This document shows positions 25,101 through 37,055 of a DNA stretch of 64,000 nucleotides, one piece after another; the stretch's first letter is position 1, and each line of letters opens with the position of its first letter. The position numbers and the translations under genes are program-made. The notes under the pieces were generated by a model. The model ran no database searches and was not told the origin of the DNA. It saw nothing but the letters and a program-made list of their open reading frames with translations. The DNA comes from Rhytidiadelphus loreus (Eukaryota; Streptophyta; Bryopsida; Hypnales; Hylocomiaceae): the NCBI GenBank assembly GCA_947034895.1, contig OX344764.1, forward strand, positions 46,853,348 to 46,917,347, given 5' to 3'.

Positions 25101-25742
25101 CGTTCTCTCAAGAGTGTCGTTCTGCAGAGGAAACTGCCAACGAATTGTTGATGCTGGTTGTAGCCATCTCCATTATCACAGACGTCTGCAATCGACATAC
25201 CAAGTTGCTGAAGTCATTTAGTAGGTAATGTTAGTCCAAATCAAGTTTTTATTGCCTTTGTTAGTTGATGCTTTCACTCGTTGTAGGCTATTTCCGTTTT
25301 TCATGACTTGCATGGATGATTACAACTCTGTAGTTTTGCGAGTTCTCAAATGTCATTGTGCGTAGGAGCCATTGAAATTGCAAATTTTCGTGTTGTTTTT
25401 GACCTTCAAATATAAAAAATGTTTTTGTCGTTTCTCCACTGTAGGCATGGACAGTCTTCCTAATACTGTCGAGTACTTGTCAATGACATTGACCATTTTG
25501 CTCATGCTTCTCTGCACTCACTGAGCGTTGTAGTTGGTTGCTGCAAAGGAATGGAACAATGACAATATGAGCGAGGTGCTTCAACTCTCTGAAATCCCAG
25601 AGACGTCGACTTCAAAGTCTGAAATAATCACTCATGCTGTGTTGCATTGCTTTCAATTATGGAATAATCCTAACAATATTGATGGTGATTTGAGATTTTG
25701 GGTGAAAGTGCGATCCACAATATAGTTCTCATGGTTTCTTCT
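22166..25742. other. Intergenic, no supported gene
   Basis: It contains a GGATGAATG-rich patch (22,485-22,600). A more balanced segment (22,860-23,420) has a 104-codon open frame at 22,890-23,204, lysine- and glutamate-rich, that I cannot match to a family. A less AT-rich block (24,440-24,960) holds an imperfect duplication of about 105 bases near 24,730-24,900. None of these supports a gene call on its own. Confidence 0.4.
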
Positions 25743-25743
25743 T

Positions 25744-26359
25744 GGGTAATGGTTTGCTTTGGGTACCCAAAAATCTTGTTTCAACTACAATGTCAGTCCA
25801 TTGCACTGTGTCAAACGACTTCAACTTTTAAATATAATAAGGTATGGTTTCACAAAATGTGATTTTGGTTGTCTACACTTGTAATGTATCAAGAAAATCA
25901 TCACAATCAAAGAATTTTAAGAATTTTTAATGAGTTTTTTAGTTGAAAAAGTAAGTTTTGTCTCAAACACCTAGAATACTCAAAAACAAGCATTTGGAAT
26001 ATCAAATAATTTTATTTTAATATAATTTTTGGATGTGACTTACATTAAGTGGTCCAATACATAAAATAATTAATTCTATTAATAAAAACTTAATAAATTG
26101 AGCACTGTGATGCCTTTAAATGCCAAAATTCAGCGATTTTTCTCCCCTCCAAGAAAAGATCCAAAAAAATTCAATATTATTAAAAAAACTCATTAGGAAT
26201 ATACATCTTGATCCTGTTGAGGTGCAAGAATTTTTAATTTTAATTTTAGAGTCTTTTTACTTCATCAAAATGAACAAAATAGATAAATTTTGAAGGTTTA
26301 AAACAAAAATAACCTAATTAGTGTGTCCAGAAAGTGATACCCAAAGCAAACCATTATCC
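25744..26359. mobile_element. 616-bp MITE with 24-bp imperfect terminal inverted repeats
   Basis: The left end GGGTAATGGTTTGCTTTGGG is the reverse complement, with few changes, of the right end CCCAAAGCAAACCATTATCC. A four-base direct repeat TCTT flanks both ends (25,740-25,743 and 26,360-26,363). The interior is AT-rich and non-coding. The superfamily is not evident from the ends. Confidence 0.75.
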
Positions 26360-27632
26360 TCTTGACCAATATGACAATGACCGTTGGGTGAAAATGTTTT
26401 GTTTGACAAAAGCAGTTGTTTTTTCATTGGCTGATGTTCTTAGACCAGCTGTACAACGGAAGGATACCAAATACAGATTTGCAATCCCAACTGTAGTGAG
26501 ACTTGTTGTTGGGTAGAGAGGCCTTGTTTTGGGAAAACGCGGGGTTCTTGGCTGCAACTAGAATTGATTCAAGATACGGAGGATCTCAAAATCAAATATA
26601 CCCATAAAAATGCTTAGATAAATCCCATAATTTGTCTCATAATCATGCTCATATAACCCTCATCATAAACCATAAAGATCAAATAAAGTATCACATGTTT
26701 TTACAAAAGTGGTGTGAGTTGTGGTGAGCAACCCTTTTTTTTCTGGCGAAATGGTGCCAGACAGCACCAGTTGGAAAAGTCCAGCGAAAAATGATTAAAG
26801 AATTTTAAAAAAAAAGGAAATATTGTCGCCAGGTCACGACCTAGAATTCCTGCGGGGTGGCCTGACAACCCCAACCCTAGCCGGACCCATCGCCCGACCT
26901 GGAGCAGCATGGCACTTGAATTTTTGAATTGCGCGCCATTTTCCTCCCAGAGCGGCACCTCCGTTGCCCCTGCTGCTGCATACAACTAGACCTCCATCGC
27001 CTCTAAAGCTTACTTGTAGGGTTGCTTATCGCCGCCTCAGCTTAGTTGTAGCATTGTTTATCGCCATGAGTGCTCAAGGTACTACAAGATTGTATCGCCA
27101 GATCTTATACGTGACATTCCATTTTGTTCTTGCTTTGATTTCCACTCCTCCACTCCTCCTGTGTTAATCGCTGATTTATTCTTTGTGTTAGATTTTGCAG
27201 TTGTTGTAGGGGAGGCGCATTTCCTCCCACTCCGTCTAAACGTTACTGCGATGGAAAGTGGAAGCACTTGGAGATGGTTACTGGTTGGTTTAGGGTGGGT
27301 GACAGGATGCAAGCATTGGTGGACTATAAGTGCGTATGAGCGAATCCTTACCTTTGTTCATGTTCTTGGCATCTGTTGGCTATGATGAATTCTAGATTGC
27401 AATATACTTGCATTGCTCTTTGCTTGTTGTGTGAGTTGTGTTTTTGGTTGTACATTTTGTTGACAACCCCATGGTTTGAAAGAAATTCGCCAAAGGTGGT
27501 TGTCAATGTACTTGTGTTTATGTTTTAGGGACCTCCATGGCTTGACAAGCTCGCCAACGGTGGTTCTGTTTCATTGATCTCTTTTCATTTTTTTTCATTT
27601 GTGGTTGCTAGACTTTGTAGCATTCTTCTGCG

Positions 27633-30600
27633 ATGGATAGCGAAGAAGACATGTCTGTAGGGCCTGATGTCCAAGAGGTCAACATAATCGAGGTTGCTGT
27701 GTCGAAATCAGCAGGTGCTGTTGTGTGGAAATCAATAGGTGCTGCTGTCCCGAAATCAACATATGTTGTTGTCCCGAAATCAGCAGGTGCTGCTGTCCCG
27801 AAATCAGCTGGTGCTGTTGTCCCAAAATCAGCAGGTGCTGCTGTACCGCAATCAGTACAGACAGTCCCGAAATCAGCAGGTGCTGCTGTACCGAAATTAG
27901 TACAGACAGTCCCGAAATCAGCAAGTGCTGCTGTACCGCAATCAGGACTTTTTATTGATCTTGCTACTTTACCGAAATCAACAGTTCTTACTGATCTTGC
28001 TGCTGTACCGCAACCAACAGTTGTTACTGATCTTGCTGCTGCTGTGTTGAAATCAAGAACTGTTACTGATCTTGTCGCAGCTCGCAAGGCAAAGAGAGAA
28101 GCTGCTCTTCACCGACGGCAATTGAAGGGAAAGGCGGTTTGTGTAGAAGACAATAAGGGGCGACGGAATGCAAGAGAGGCAGAGATGATTTCAAAGTACT
28201 TCACTAGTTCACGAAATCCCAGTAGTTCTAAACCCTTGCATACTATCCATCCTTCTGCCCCTATGATAACTCGATCAACTAGTTCTCCATGTGCTTCGAA
28301 ATCCACCTCTTTCAACAATGTGTCTTTAGACACAGAGGTGTTGGAGTGTGAAACTATGAACTAGTCACAAAAAGGGAGCAATGTCCAGTTGGAGGTACCA
28401 GTAGTAGATGTGTCTACTTACAAAATCCATCGTCAATTGAGGCAAGACATGGTACAAATCTCTGATGAAGAGGAGGACTTGGAGTCTGATGATGATGTGG
28501 AAGAGATTCCGCCACCCAAGAAGCCAAAATTGAATTATGACCGAACTCGGCATTTCCAAAATGAGTGGGCAGCAAAGCTCGTGTGGGCGGAACCAATTCG
28601 AGGCACTAATGGCCATGTTCACTTGGTGAAGTGCACGGTTTGTTCCACATTTGAGAAGAATCCGAAAATTTTAGGCCCCAAGTGGGACACACTTCAAAAA
28701 CATGAGGGAAGGAGGAAGGCTACATTTGATATGCCCCAATACAACGTGAAGAAAGGTGAATGGTATGTTTCAAAAACTAGTCGGCATCAAATCAATCTGA
28801 GACACTTTGCAGCTAGGCAGCCTGCATCTGTTCTTCAACTAGTGAACACTAGCACTTCAATGGCGCGGTCCAAAAAAATTGTGCAATTTTGTACAATATT
28901 TCAGATCCTTTCAGGTGGCCGTCCCATGTTGGAATATGAGGATAGGCAAGCATTGTATGCCTTCCTCAATGTTCCAAACTTGCCAAGAATGCACTGGTCT
29001 GACACCTCTGGATGGAAGATGGCTGATTGCATATACCACCAAGTCAAAGAAGCAACCAAGAAAAAATTAAGTGTTGCTCACTTTCTTGCTATCACATGTG
29101 ATGAGGTAACCACTGTGGATAATGGAAGCTGGATATGCATCCATGCTTATGTGATGGAAAATTACAAGAGGATTCCATACTTGATATCCTTACAACGCTT
29201 GGTGGATGGAGCTGGGTCGGACAGCTTGACCTTGATAATTATGAAGTCCTTGGAATGTGCAGGAGATCTCACTATGGACCAAATTTCAAGAAAGCTAATT
29301 TGTTTTGGAGCTGATGGCGTTAGTACTTTCCAAGGTGTGCGAAGTGGTGTGACAATACAAATTCAAACCAAATTCGCTCCGTTTTGTATGGGTGTGCATT
29401 GTATGGCCCATAGATGCAACCTTGCAGCGAAGTCTCTATCTTCTCTTCCTATCTTTGGTGTTATAGAGCAAGTTGTTCAAAAAATATACTCGTACTTCAG
29501 CAAGAGCCCAAAACGACTCTCTGAGTATCAAAAATTAGTGGAAGTCATGGAAACTAAAGGACTAAAACCCCTTCTCCAAGTATCTACTCGGTGGGTGTCA
29601 TTGCTAGAGCCTTTGAGGAGGCTCCTAGCGGATTACCGCACACTTCTTGCCAAAATGAAGGCTGATCTTGGCAAAAACGAAGCTGCTGAGGTAAGCTAGA
29701 TTTTTCATTTACACTCTTTTGTTTATTGTTTTGCCACATTTCTTTACTTGTGAAGAACCAACTAAGTTATCATTGTCTGTGCTGTGCAAAGGCGAGGCTA
29801 CTTTTCTTTAGCTTCTATCTTGTTTTAGTGCTCAATTTTAATTTATTGTAGCCCACAGATCAAGCCCGTTCAATCCAATCGTGGGGTTTCTTTGAGATTT
29901 TTTTCTTCACAGAAATGAAAGTACTATTGTTAAATATCAAAATTAGGAGTTGTACCAAAATTAGCAGCTGTCCCGAAATTAGTAGCTGTCCCGAAATCAG
30001 CAGACTTTGAATGCAGCCTGTGCTTCAGACTTCAGAAAGAGCCCATGCCTCAGACTTTGGGTTGTATTTTATTGCTTAATATTTTTTCTTTCAATTTTAA
30101 TGTAGTTGTAATGCAAAAAGATCTCTCCAGTCTACTAGCTATGCAGAAGAAAAAATAAACGTACATAAACTAATGGTATAGTTAGATCCATATGCACTCT
30201 AGTTAGATCCTGAATGACAGCTTACATTGAGCTTCATCTGCCTTTCTACTTCATCAGTACTTGCTGACTGCTTGTCCTAGTAGAAAATGGTTGTCTTATT
30301 AAGTAGGAAGTGCTATTTAAATGTTTCTAAACAATCTTTGTTTGTTTTTTGTTTTTGCAGAAGTGTCTAAACCTTACGTTAGATCCATATGCACTCTTGG
30401 GGATGACAGCACTCATGCCCCTTCTTGAGACAGTGGATATACTAGTGACTTTTGCTCAAAAGCGCGATGTCTACATCTGCGATTTTGTTGCTGCACTAAA
30501 AATAGCAGAAGGGCAATTGTACACACTATATGTTGACAAGACCATTGCATTTGTTGCAGATGAATTTTGGGCATTCAAGAATTTACTTGAATGCTCTCAT

Positions 30601-31712
30601 TCACAGATTCACATGAAGTGGGTTTCAGATTTGAACACTGAGTCTGCCCAGCTCGTTTTTGTGACAAATGGTGAGAAGGTGTGGGCAGTCCATCAAGAAG
30701 CACCTGTGGACAGAGATGTTTTTGCAACTATTGTCAATATTGTGAAGACAGAGTGCATAGGTATGTTTTGTTGGTATTGGGGCTTCTTGCTTTGTTTTGA
30801 GTTGTTATTACAAGTGCATTGTTCAATTTTTGTATACAGGTTGTTTTAGTTGTTCTTATTCCTTGTTTTAGTTGGATTGTTTTTTTTTGTTTAAGTTCTT
30901 ATGGCTAGTGTATGTTCCATCCTTGTTTAAGTTGTTCTTTGGTTGTATTTAAGCTTTGCTAGCTCTTTTTTTGTAGAAGGCTTTGGATGTTCACTTTATA
31001 AGTGGGTTGTCTTATGTTTTAATTGAAGATTTTGAGTTCTTATATTTTACTAGGTTTACCATTGATGTATATTTGTGACTAGAATGCTTATCACCTTATT
31101 GTTTTTTATACAGGGGCAGCTCGTCAATTATTGAGGGAATTAGAGGCACGATTTCCCTCTCATTCTATCATGGATGCCTTGGATGTTGTATACCCACAAT
31201 ATTGGTTGCAGAGTGATGCAGAGGAGTGTTTTCCCAAGCAATTATCAATTCTCATGTCATACTACTATGAGCCAAAGTTAGTGGAAGTTGACAAGGTCAA
31301 GTGCCTAATCCCCCCTATTTTGGACCGCCACAATCTAGAGACTGAGCAGGGTTTATTTAAGTTGGCCATGGTGAATAATGCTAGGAAGCACATGGAGCCT
31401 CCATTTGATTTGAACCCCCTCACCCGTCCATGGCAATATTTGGATGCATGTACTGTTTTGAGAGTAAAAGCATTCCCAGAGTACTACAAATTGGCTGAAG
31501 TAGCAATTGTGCAAGTTCTAGGTTCTGTAGAGGATGAGAGGTGCTTTAGTTCTCTAGCATTTCTCAAAAACAAATTACGAAATGCCTTGGACACCCATCT
31601 AGAGTGTGTGGTTGGTATGTATTCACAGAAGATTTTTACCTTGGAGACTTTCCCATATGATGAAGCTTACAACCAATGGGCAGAAGGACCAGACCGTCGA
31701 TATGGGCTTTGA
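27633..31712 (+). CDS. hAT-superfamily transposase-like gene (BED-like finger, RNase H-like core, hATC), spliced, with one in-frame stop
   Basis: Proposed exons: 27633-29690, 30361-30760 and 31114-31712, joined in frame through GT-AG introns. The first 220 codons carry an 8-residue repeat (VPKSAGAA type) and then TDLAA repeats. A TAG at 28,362-28,364 interrupts the frame; without it the protein would be about 1,018 residues, and downstream of it about 774 codons stay open. After an acidic stretch (DEEEDLESDDD) comes a BED-like finger (KCTVCS with a later histidine). The transposase core has ITCDEVTT, ICFGADGVSTFQG and GVHCMAHRCNLAAK. The C-terminus carries the hATC dimerisation motif (VEDERCFSSLAFLKNKLRN). 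Members cut and paste DNA in the nucleus; some are domesticated as host regulators. I found no terminal inverted repeats, so autonomous element and domesticated gene both remain open. Confidence 0.8.
27700..28085 (+). repeat. Coding minisatellite: VPKSAGAA and TDLAA repeats
   Basis: Units of 24 or 21 bases (GCAGGTGCTGCTGTCCCGAA core) repeat about ten times from about 27,700 to 27,945. They are followed by longer units of 42-51 bases encoding T-V-x-T-D-L-A-A. All unit lengths are multiples of three, so the frame is kept. Related units reappear in the first intron at about 29,945-30,005. Confidence 0.9.
29945..30005 (+). repeat. Intronic copies of the VPKSA minisatellite unit
   Basis: Three units (GTACCAAAATTAGCAGCT, GTCCCGAAATTAGTAGCT, GTCCCGAAATCAGCAGAC) lie within the intron between 29,691 and 30,360. 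They match the units of the N-terminal coding repeat some 2 kb upstream and still translate to V-P-K-L/S-A/V. They could be a relic of a duplicated or alternative exon. Confidence 0.85.
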
Positions 31713-34700
31713 ACTCATAGGGTATTGGGTAGTGCTGAAGTTCAAGAGCCAAGCTTGATCTAGGACTTTTTCTTCAATGGATGGACCCCAGCTTGGCCAT
31801 TTGTGTCCACGGAGACTATTTATTAATGAATTATGTTATACTTGCATCTTGTGTTTATATAGACATGTTTTACAAATGAATTGCTTGTTCTTCATTACCT
31901 GCAATGGAATAGGTTGTCTAGAATTATTTAGAGCCTCCTTTAATTTCGCCTTTTTTTCTTTCTTACAAATCTCCTTGGAGCCAAAGCACTTTAGAAGTTT
32001 AAAACAATTTCGCCTCTTGAGCTTTGAATTTTTTTTGGTGAGTGCCAAAATTTGCTACAACTTCTTTACAATTTTTGCCAGATACATCATGTGAAAAACA
32101 AAAGATCGCCAGTAGGATTCATTGTCACAAATGTAGCCCTCGCCATGTGGCCGATACAAGGTAGCAGGACAATTGCCAGTCTGGCTTTCTTGAAAAAAGG
32201 AAAAAAAAAGGGCTGGTGGTGAGTGTTTCTAACTCCACCCTTAAGTCAGAAAGTTACACACGGGCTCTAGCAGCATAAGTAAGTAATTCTTGTGGGTAAA
32301 TTATAAACTTAGTGTTCTTTGGCCTTCCAAGCAATGAACACTTTGTTTATGATGATTGTAATCTACTTTTAAATGCTTCAAAACACACTAAACGTTAAAA
32401 AGTTCAAGACCTTGATGAGTAAGCAAAACCTAATCTAATGTTAAGATCTATTTAAGCTAATTTGTAGAATGCACTTTGCCTTTCCCAAAATGGTATAGCA
32501 AGTTGAATTCCGATATTCCTACTAAAAGATATCTAAGGATGAAGTTCGTCCCTAATTCTATCCTAAAAACTTCATCCGTTGACTAAAAATAGCAAATAAG
32601 TTCAAAATAAATCTAAATTTTAGGGTTAAGTTTTTAATTAAATTAACTAATGGATTTTTGAGAAAAAACTAGTTTTGACCTATTTTAAGAAATTTTATCC
32701 AAATTTAAGCTAAACTTCATCCACACTTTTACTTCTTCAAAATTAAAGTGATTTCAAAGTAAAAGTAGGTTTTAGAATCTTCAAAAGATTCTTTAGTTAT
32801 TCCTTAAGAATATTCCTAATTGTTCTTTTATTAATCCTAATTCTAAGTTTTTATTTTTAATTTAGTAGTTTTTTGGAATTTTATTGTTTTTATGAAGAAA
32901 GTAATAAACTGCCTTTCTACCAAGTTAAAAAGAAAGAATTTTTGACTTTTAGGTAAAAACTTAAAATTCCCCTTAGTTGGATGGAAATCTTTTATTCAAT
33001 AAGTTTTCTACAGAAGAAAGGGACAAATTAGGTTTTAACTTTATCCAAATATTCTAATATTCTCTAGATTCCTAAATCAAGTTAGATTCCTTTTGAGATT
33101 CTTTTGGATGAAATTAATATTTTTTTTCCAAATTAATCCAAAGTTCATCCGTTTATTACTTCCACAATTTAATTAAGTTTTATAAAGGATTTTAGCGATT
33201 TCTAAACTTTAACTAGCAAATGGTATTCTAATTGTTAATTGTGATTTTTAAATAAAAAAAAAATTCAAAAGACAAAGTAATAAATCAAATCTCGGTATCA
33301 AAAATATCAACGCATCCATCGTTGCAATACACCATTATGATAGTCTCCTTGTGGTCCTCCATTGCCAAATTTTGAGCTTGAGATACTAAGATGCAAGTTT
33401 TGGACTGAATTCCAAAGGCGCTGGACTGAATTTCCAAAGGCATTAGACTAAATTTCCAAAGGCTAGACCAAACCACTGCTGGACTGAACCCCGCAAGATT
33501 TTTCCAAAGTACCATGTGTCTCGATCTTGTTCATTGATCTTCTGTTTCTTCAGCTGATTTCGTCCGTCTACTTACTATCGATCTAGTCCGTTGATCTGCG
33601 CGTTCCCGATACACGTTCCCGTTGCTTGGCTGTAGCAACCTTTTATGGTTGTTCCAACCCTTTTGAACTGAAACTGAATGTTTTGAAACTTCAAATAAGA
33701 CTAAATTTTTTGGAAATTGAATAAAAACTGAATTTTTTATTAAAATCTCAATTACTCCTAAAAAATAACCAATAGACTAAAAATATAAAGGAAAGTTAGT
33801 TTCTATGAATACGGAAAAATCAAAGATAAACTAATTTTTTGTGAATTTTTAAGACAAGGACGAAATCTAACAAATTAAATGAAAACAAAGCAACAAATGT
33901 CAAACTTGGAAGCAAAATACCTCTACCACGTGCACAAAATTAAAGAAAGGGAAATCAACGAGCTTAGTCCTTAAATAAATCCCAAAAGAATATTATTTCG
34001 TTGATTCTAATTTGGCAAGTCAAAGCTCTGCCGTGCGGGAGCAACCCCAGACAATAGTGAGAAATTTAGATTTAAAAGTACCCGTTTCCATGTTTCAAGG
34101 TCAAAGCTCTGCCATGCGGGAGCAACTCCAAGAAAATTTGAACAACTTAAAGTTTCCAAGTACCCATTTCAAAGTCAAAGCTCCACCGTGTGGGAGCAAC
34201 CCCAGGTAAAATCGAACAAATTAAAGTTTCCAAGTACCCATTTCTAAGTTTCAAAAAGTCAAAACTTCGCCGTGCGGGAGCAACCCCAAGAACAAACGGT
34301 ATCCATGGACCCAAATTAGTATTTTGAAAGGTTAATTTTAAAAGGAAGTACAAATGACAATGTTTAACCAAACATTAGCAATTAATCAAACCAAATACCC
34401 GTTATACAACGAGTTTTGGCACATGGTAATACACAAAACTTTTTGGCAAAGTCTAACCTTGTTGCTTTAAAGTTTTGAGATCACAATCTGTTATCAAATC
34501 GCAGAATTGTTTTCTTAGTATTCAAAAGAACCAGAAAATCAATTAGAGCTTGGGGACTATCCCTACTACACTAATAACATAAAAGTTTTGGAGCTTGAAG
34601 CGTCCAAATTCAAAAAAGAAATTAAGTTAACTCAAGCAATAATAGAGTTTGGGGGTTTTCTCCTCCTAAACTCTTGAAAATCAAAGTTTTGGGGCTTGAA

Positions 34701-36258
34701 GCCTCGAAATTCAAACAAGAAAAGTAAATAAATCTTTGAAAGGGGCCCTCCGAACCTTCAAAGTGCAAGAGAAATATAATGAAATAGCCAAATTTTGGCT
34801 TAAAAGTGCTCCAATAATGTATCGATAGCACGACAAGAACAACAACAAAAAATAAAATAAGAGATTGAGGGCCACGAACAACCTCGAGGAAGGGCCTTAT
34901 ATACTCGCTCCCGGCCCCTCCCTAATAAGTTGTTTGTAAATATTTTATTACTTTTTATCTAGATATTTTGTTAAATTAATCTAATGTATTTTGTAAATAG
35001 TCTTTGTTTAATGGGAAGAAAGGTCGTCAAGCAAGTTCCTTTTAGGCCCTAATTGACCTTGGAATCTTGCCTAAATCAAATTCTAGATTTTTTTCAAAGA
35101 TATTTTGAAAATCAACCTAATTCACCTAGATATCTTGAGCAAATTCAATCTTTGATTTTCCAAAAGATATTTGTAAAATTATCCTAAATTAATCACAAAT
35201 TACTATAAAAAAGTCAAACTAAGGGCTGACCCTATCTATCTTTTAAGGGACAATTTGAAATCAAAAACTAATCATACCATTGTGTTCAAAAGACCCCAAT
35301 TAGCCTTAAGGATCCCTTAGCTCTACCTCCTCAACCGTTTTTAAGCGCAAATTTGAGTCACGATAACTCCAAACAAAAGTCAAAACTCTAACTTTTGGAG
35401 TTTGCGATTTGTGATGAAATTTTCTAGCTAGGGTGGCTTAAAATGTTTACAAGAGTAAGAATTGATCCTTGATTCGCTCCATTCGGACACCGTTAGCTCT
35501 TGGTGCGCCGGTCAACCCGGCACCAAGTTGTAAATTCTTGTAAAATTCGATGTCGGTCCTAATTTTGGTACTTGGTAATGTTGGAATGTTGGAATGTCTT
35601 CAAAATTGACAGGGCTCTTTATTAACACACAAAACACTATCCTAATTTTTAGTGAGATTTTATCGCAAAATTTGTAATTTCTAGGAATTTATTAATGCAT
35701 TTTTAAGCGGTTGACTTCTCATAGAGTCATCATGGAGTTTTGTAGAATCCCGAAACTTTTGAACATTCTTCTACAAGGTATGCATAAGCTAAGGGCAAAA
35801 CCAAATCTCCAATAAAGATGTTATTTTTAGCAATTCCTTAATAATTTCCACCCGGGGGAAATTATTCTTGATACCGAGGGAATCTTGAATGATCGGATCT
35901 CAATTTGATCTCCTGGCATGCTTTGATCTAGAAAAGCACATCTCTGTATACTCCAATCACCTTTTCCTCCATCTTAGTCTGTAAACGACTTGTATTCTTA
36001 AAACTATCTACAAATAACAAACTCAACTTTTTCGAATTGGATTTTAACTTACTATGACTAGATTCTATTATTTAGTCAATTTGTTACATGCGTACTTATA
36101 GATGTTGTATCGCATGAACAAGACACTAGAATTGACTAACTCTCATATCTTTTCTTCTCTCGAAATTACTATTTAACCATCTAAACTTACTAATAAAGCT
36201 TAGAATTAGTGAAAACATAAAGTTTTACGTGTTTCGCGTCTCTAAAGTCATTCTTCAC
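31713..36258. other. AT-rich intergenic, likely decayed repeats
   Basis: No coding frame. It contains a four-unit array at 34,012-34,290, a TATA-bearing, more balanced segment near 34,895-34,930, a hairpin at about 35,492-35,525 (CTTGGTGCGCCGG ... CCCGGCACCAAG) and another at 35,840-35,866 (AATAATTTCC ... GGAAATTATT). The mix suggests an eroded LTR-type element, but no retroelement protein is recognisable. Confidence 0.4.
34012..34290 (+). repeat. Four-unit tandem array, about 80-bp unit, core GTGCGGGAGCAACCCCA
   Basis: The motif CAAAGCTCTGCCGTGCGGGA continuing into GCAACCCCA occurs four times at about 80-base spacing. The units are separated by AAAGTTTCCAAGTACCCATTT. Units differ by a few bases each. 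Confidence 0.85.
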
Positions 36259-37055
36259 TACACTAATGATGATAAATAGTGTTGACAACACTATTTACAA
36301 AGCTCAACACTAAATGTCAACAATCTTGTTAATGTTACCAACACTAGATTTATCAACATAGACACTAAATGTAAACTATTGGATATAAATTTTTTACAAG
36401 TTCACATTTAGTGTTAACTACCTATTATTTCATTAAATTGAAATGAAATAAAAATACTTGAATATACAAATGCTTTTTCAAATGAACACTTTCTTAAATA
36501 AAAATTAGAACCTTTGCAAATTAACATTCTCTACTTTCAAAATGCAAAAAAATGACAAAAAAAATCTTAAAAAGGAATTCTTTTCATATGATAAGAATGA
36601 ATAAAATTAAAAATAGATTAAATATACAATAAATTCATAAGAATAATATTCATTGCAAATATCAAATATTCATATGCAAAACATACAATTTGAATTACAA
36701 AATGTATCACAAGAACTAGAATTAAAGGGAAAAATAAAATAAAAATCATATTCATGAACAATGTAAAAATAACAAAACCAATATCTAAATTGGCCTACCA
36801 TATTGAGCTACATCTTGTCCATCAAAGTACGGTCGATGTTTAGCAACTATTTCCTGAAGATGTAGAAATAATTGATCCAAACTCCAAGAGCCATTAAGAC
36901 CTAATGCCAAACCACAATGAATCATGGCTTTTTTTAGCATAAAACATGTTATAGCAATCTATTTGTTTGTTGACATTTTCAACACTATCAACTACCAATT
37001 GAAGAAAAAATCTCTTATCACGGTTGGTAAGTTTACTAGACCATTGACCATCTCT

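Noticed and set aside
34012..34290. CRISPR-like array
   Set aside because: Only four imperfect units, spacers similar to each other, and eukaryotic context. It is a tandem repeat.
33291..35878. 11-base inverted pair CTCGGTATCAA ... TTGATACCGAG as transposon ends
   Set aside because: Only 11 bases, no target duplication next to them and no internal transposase. Chance is plausible over this distance.
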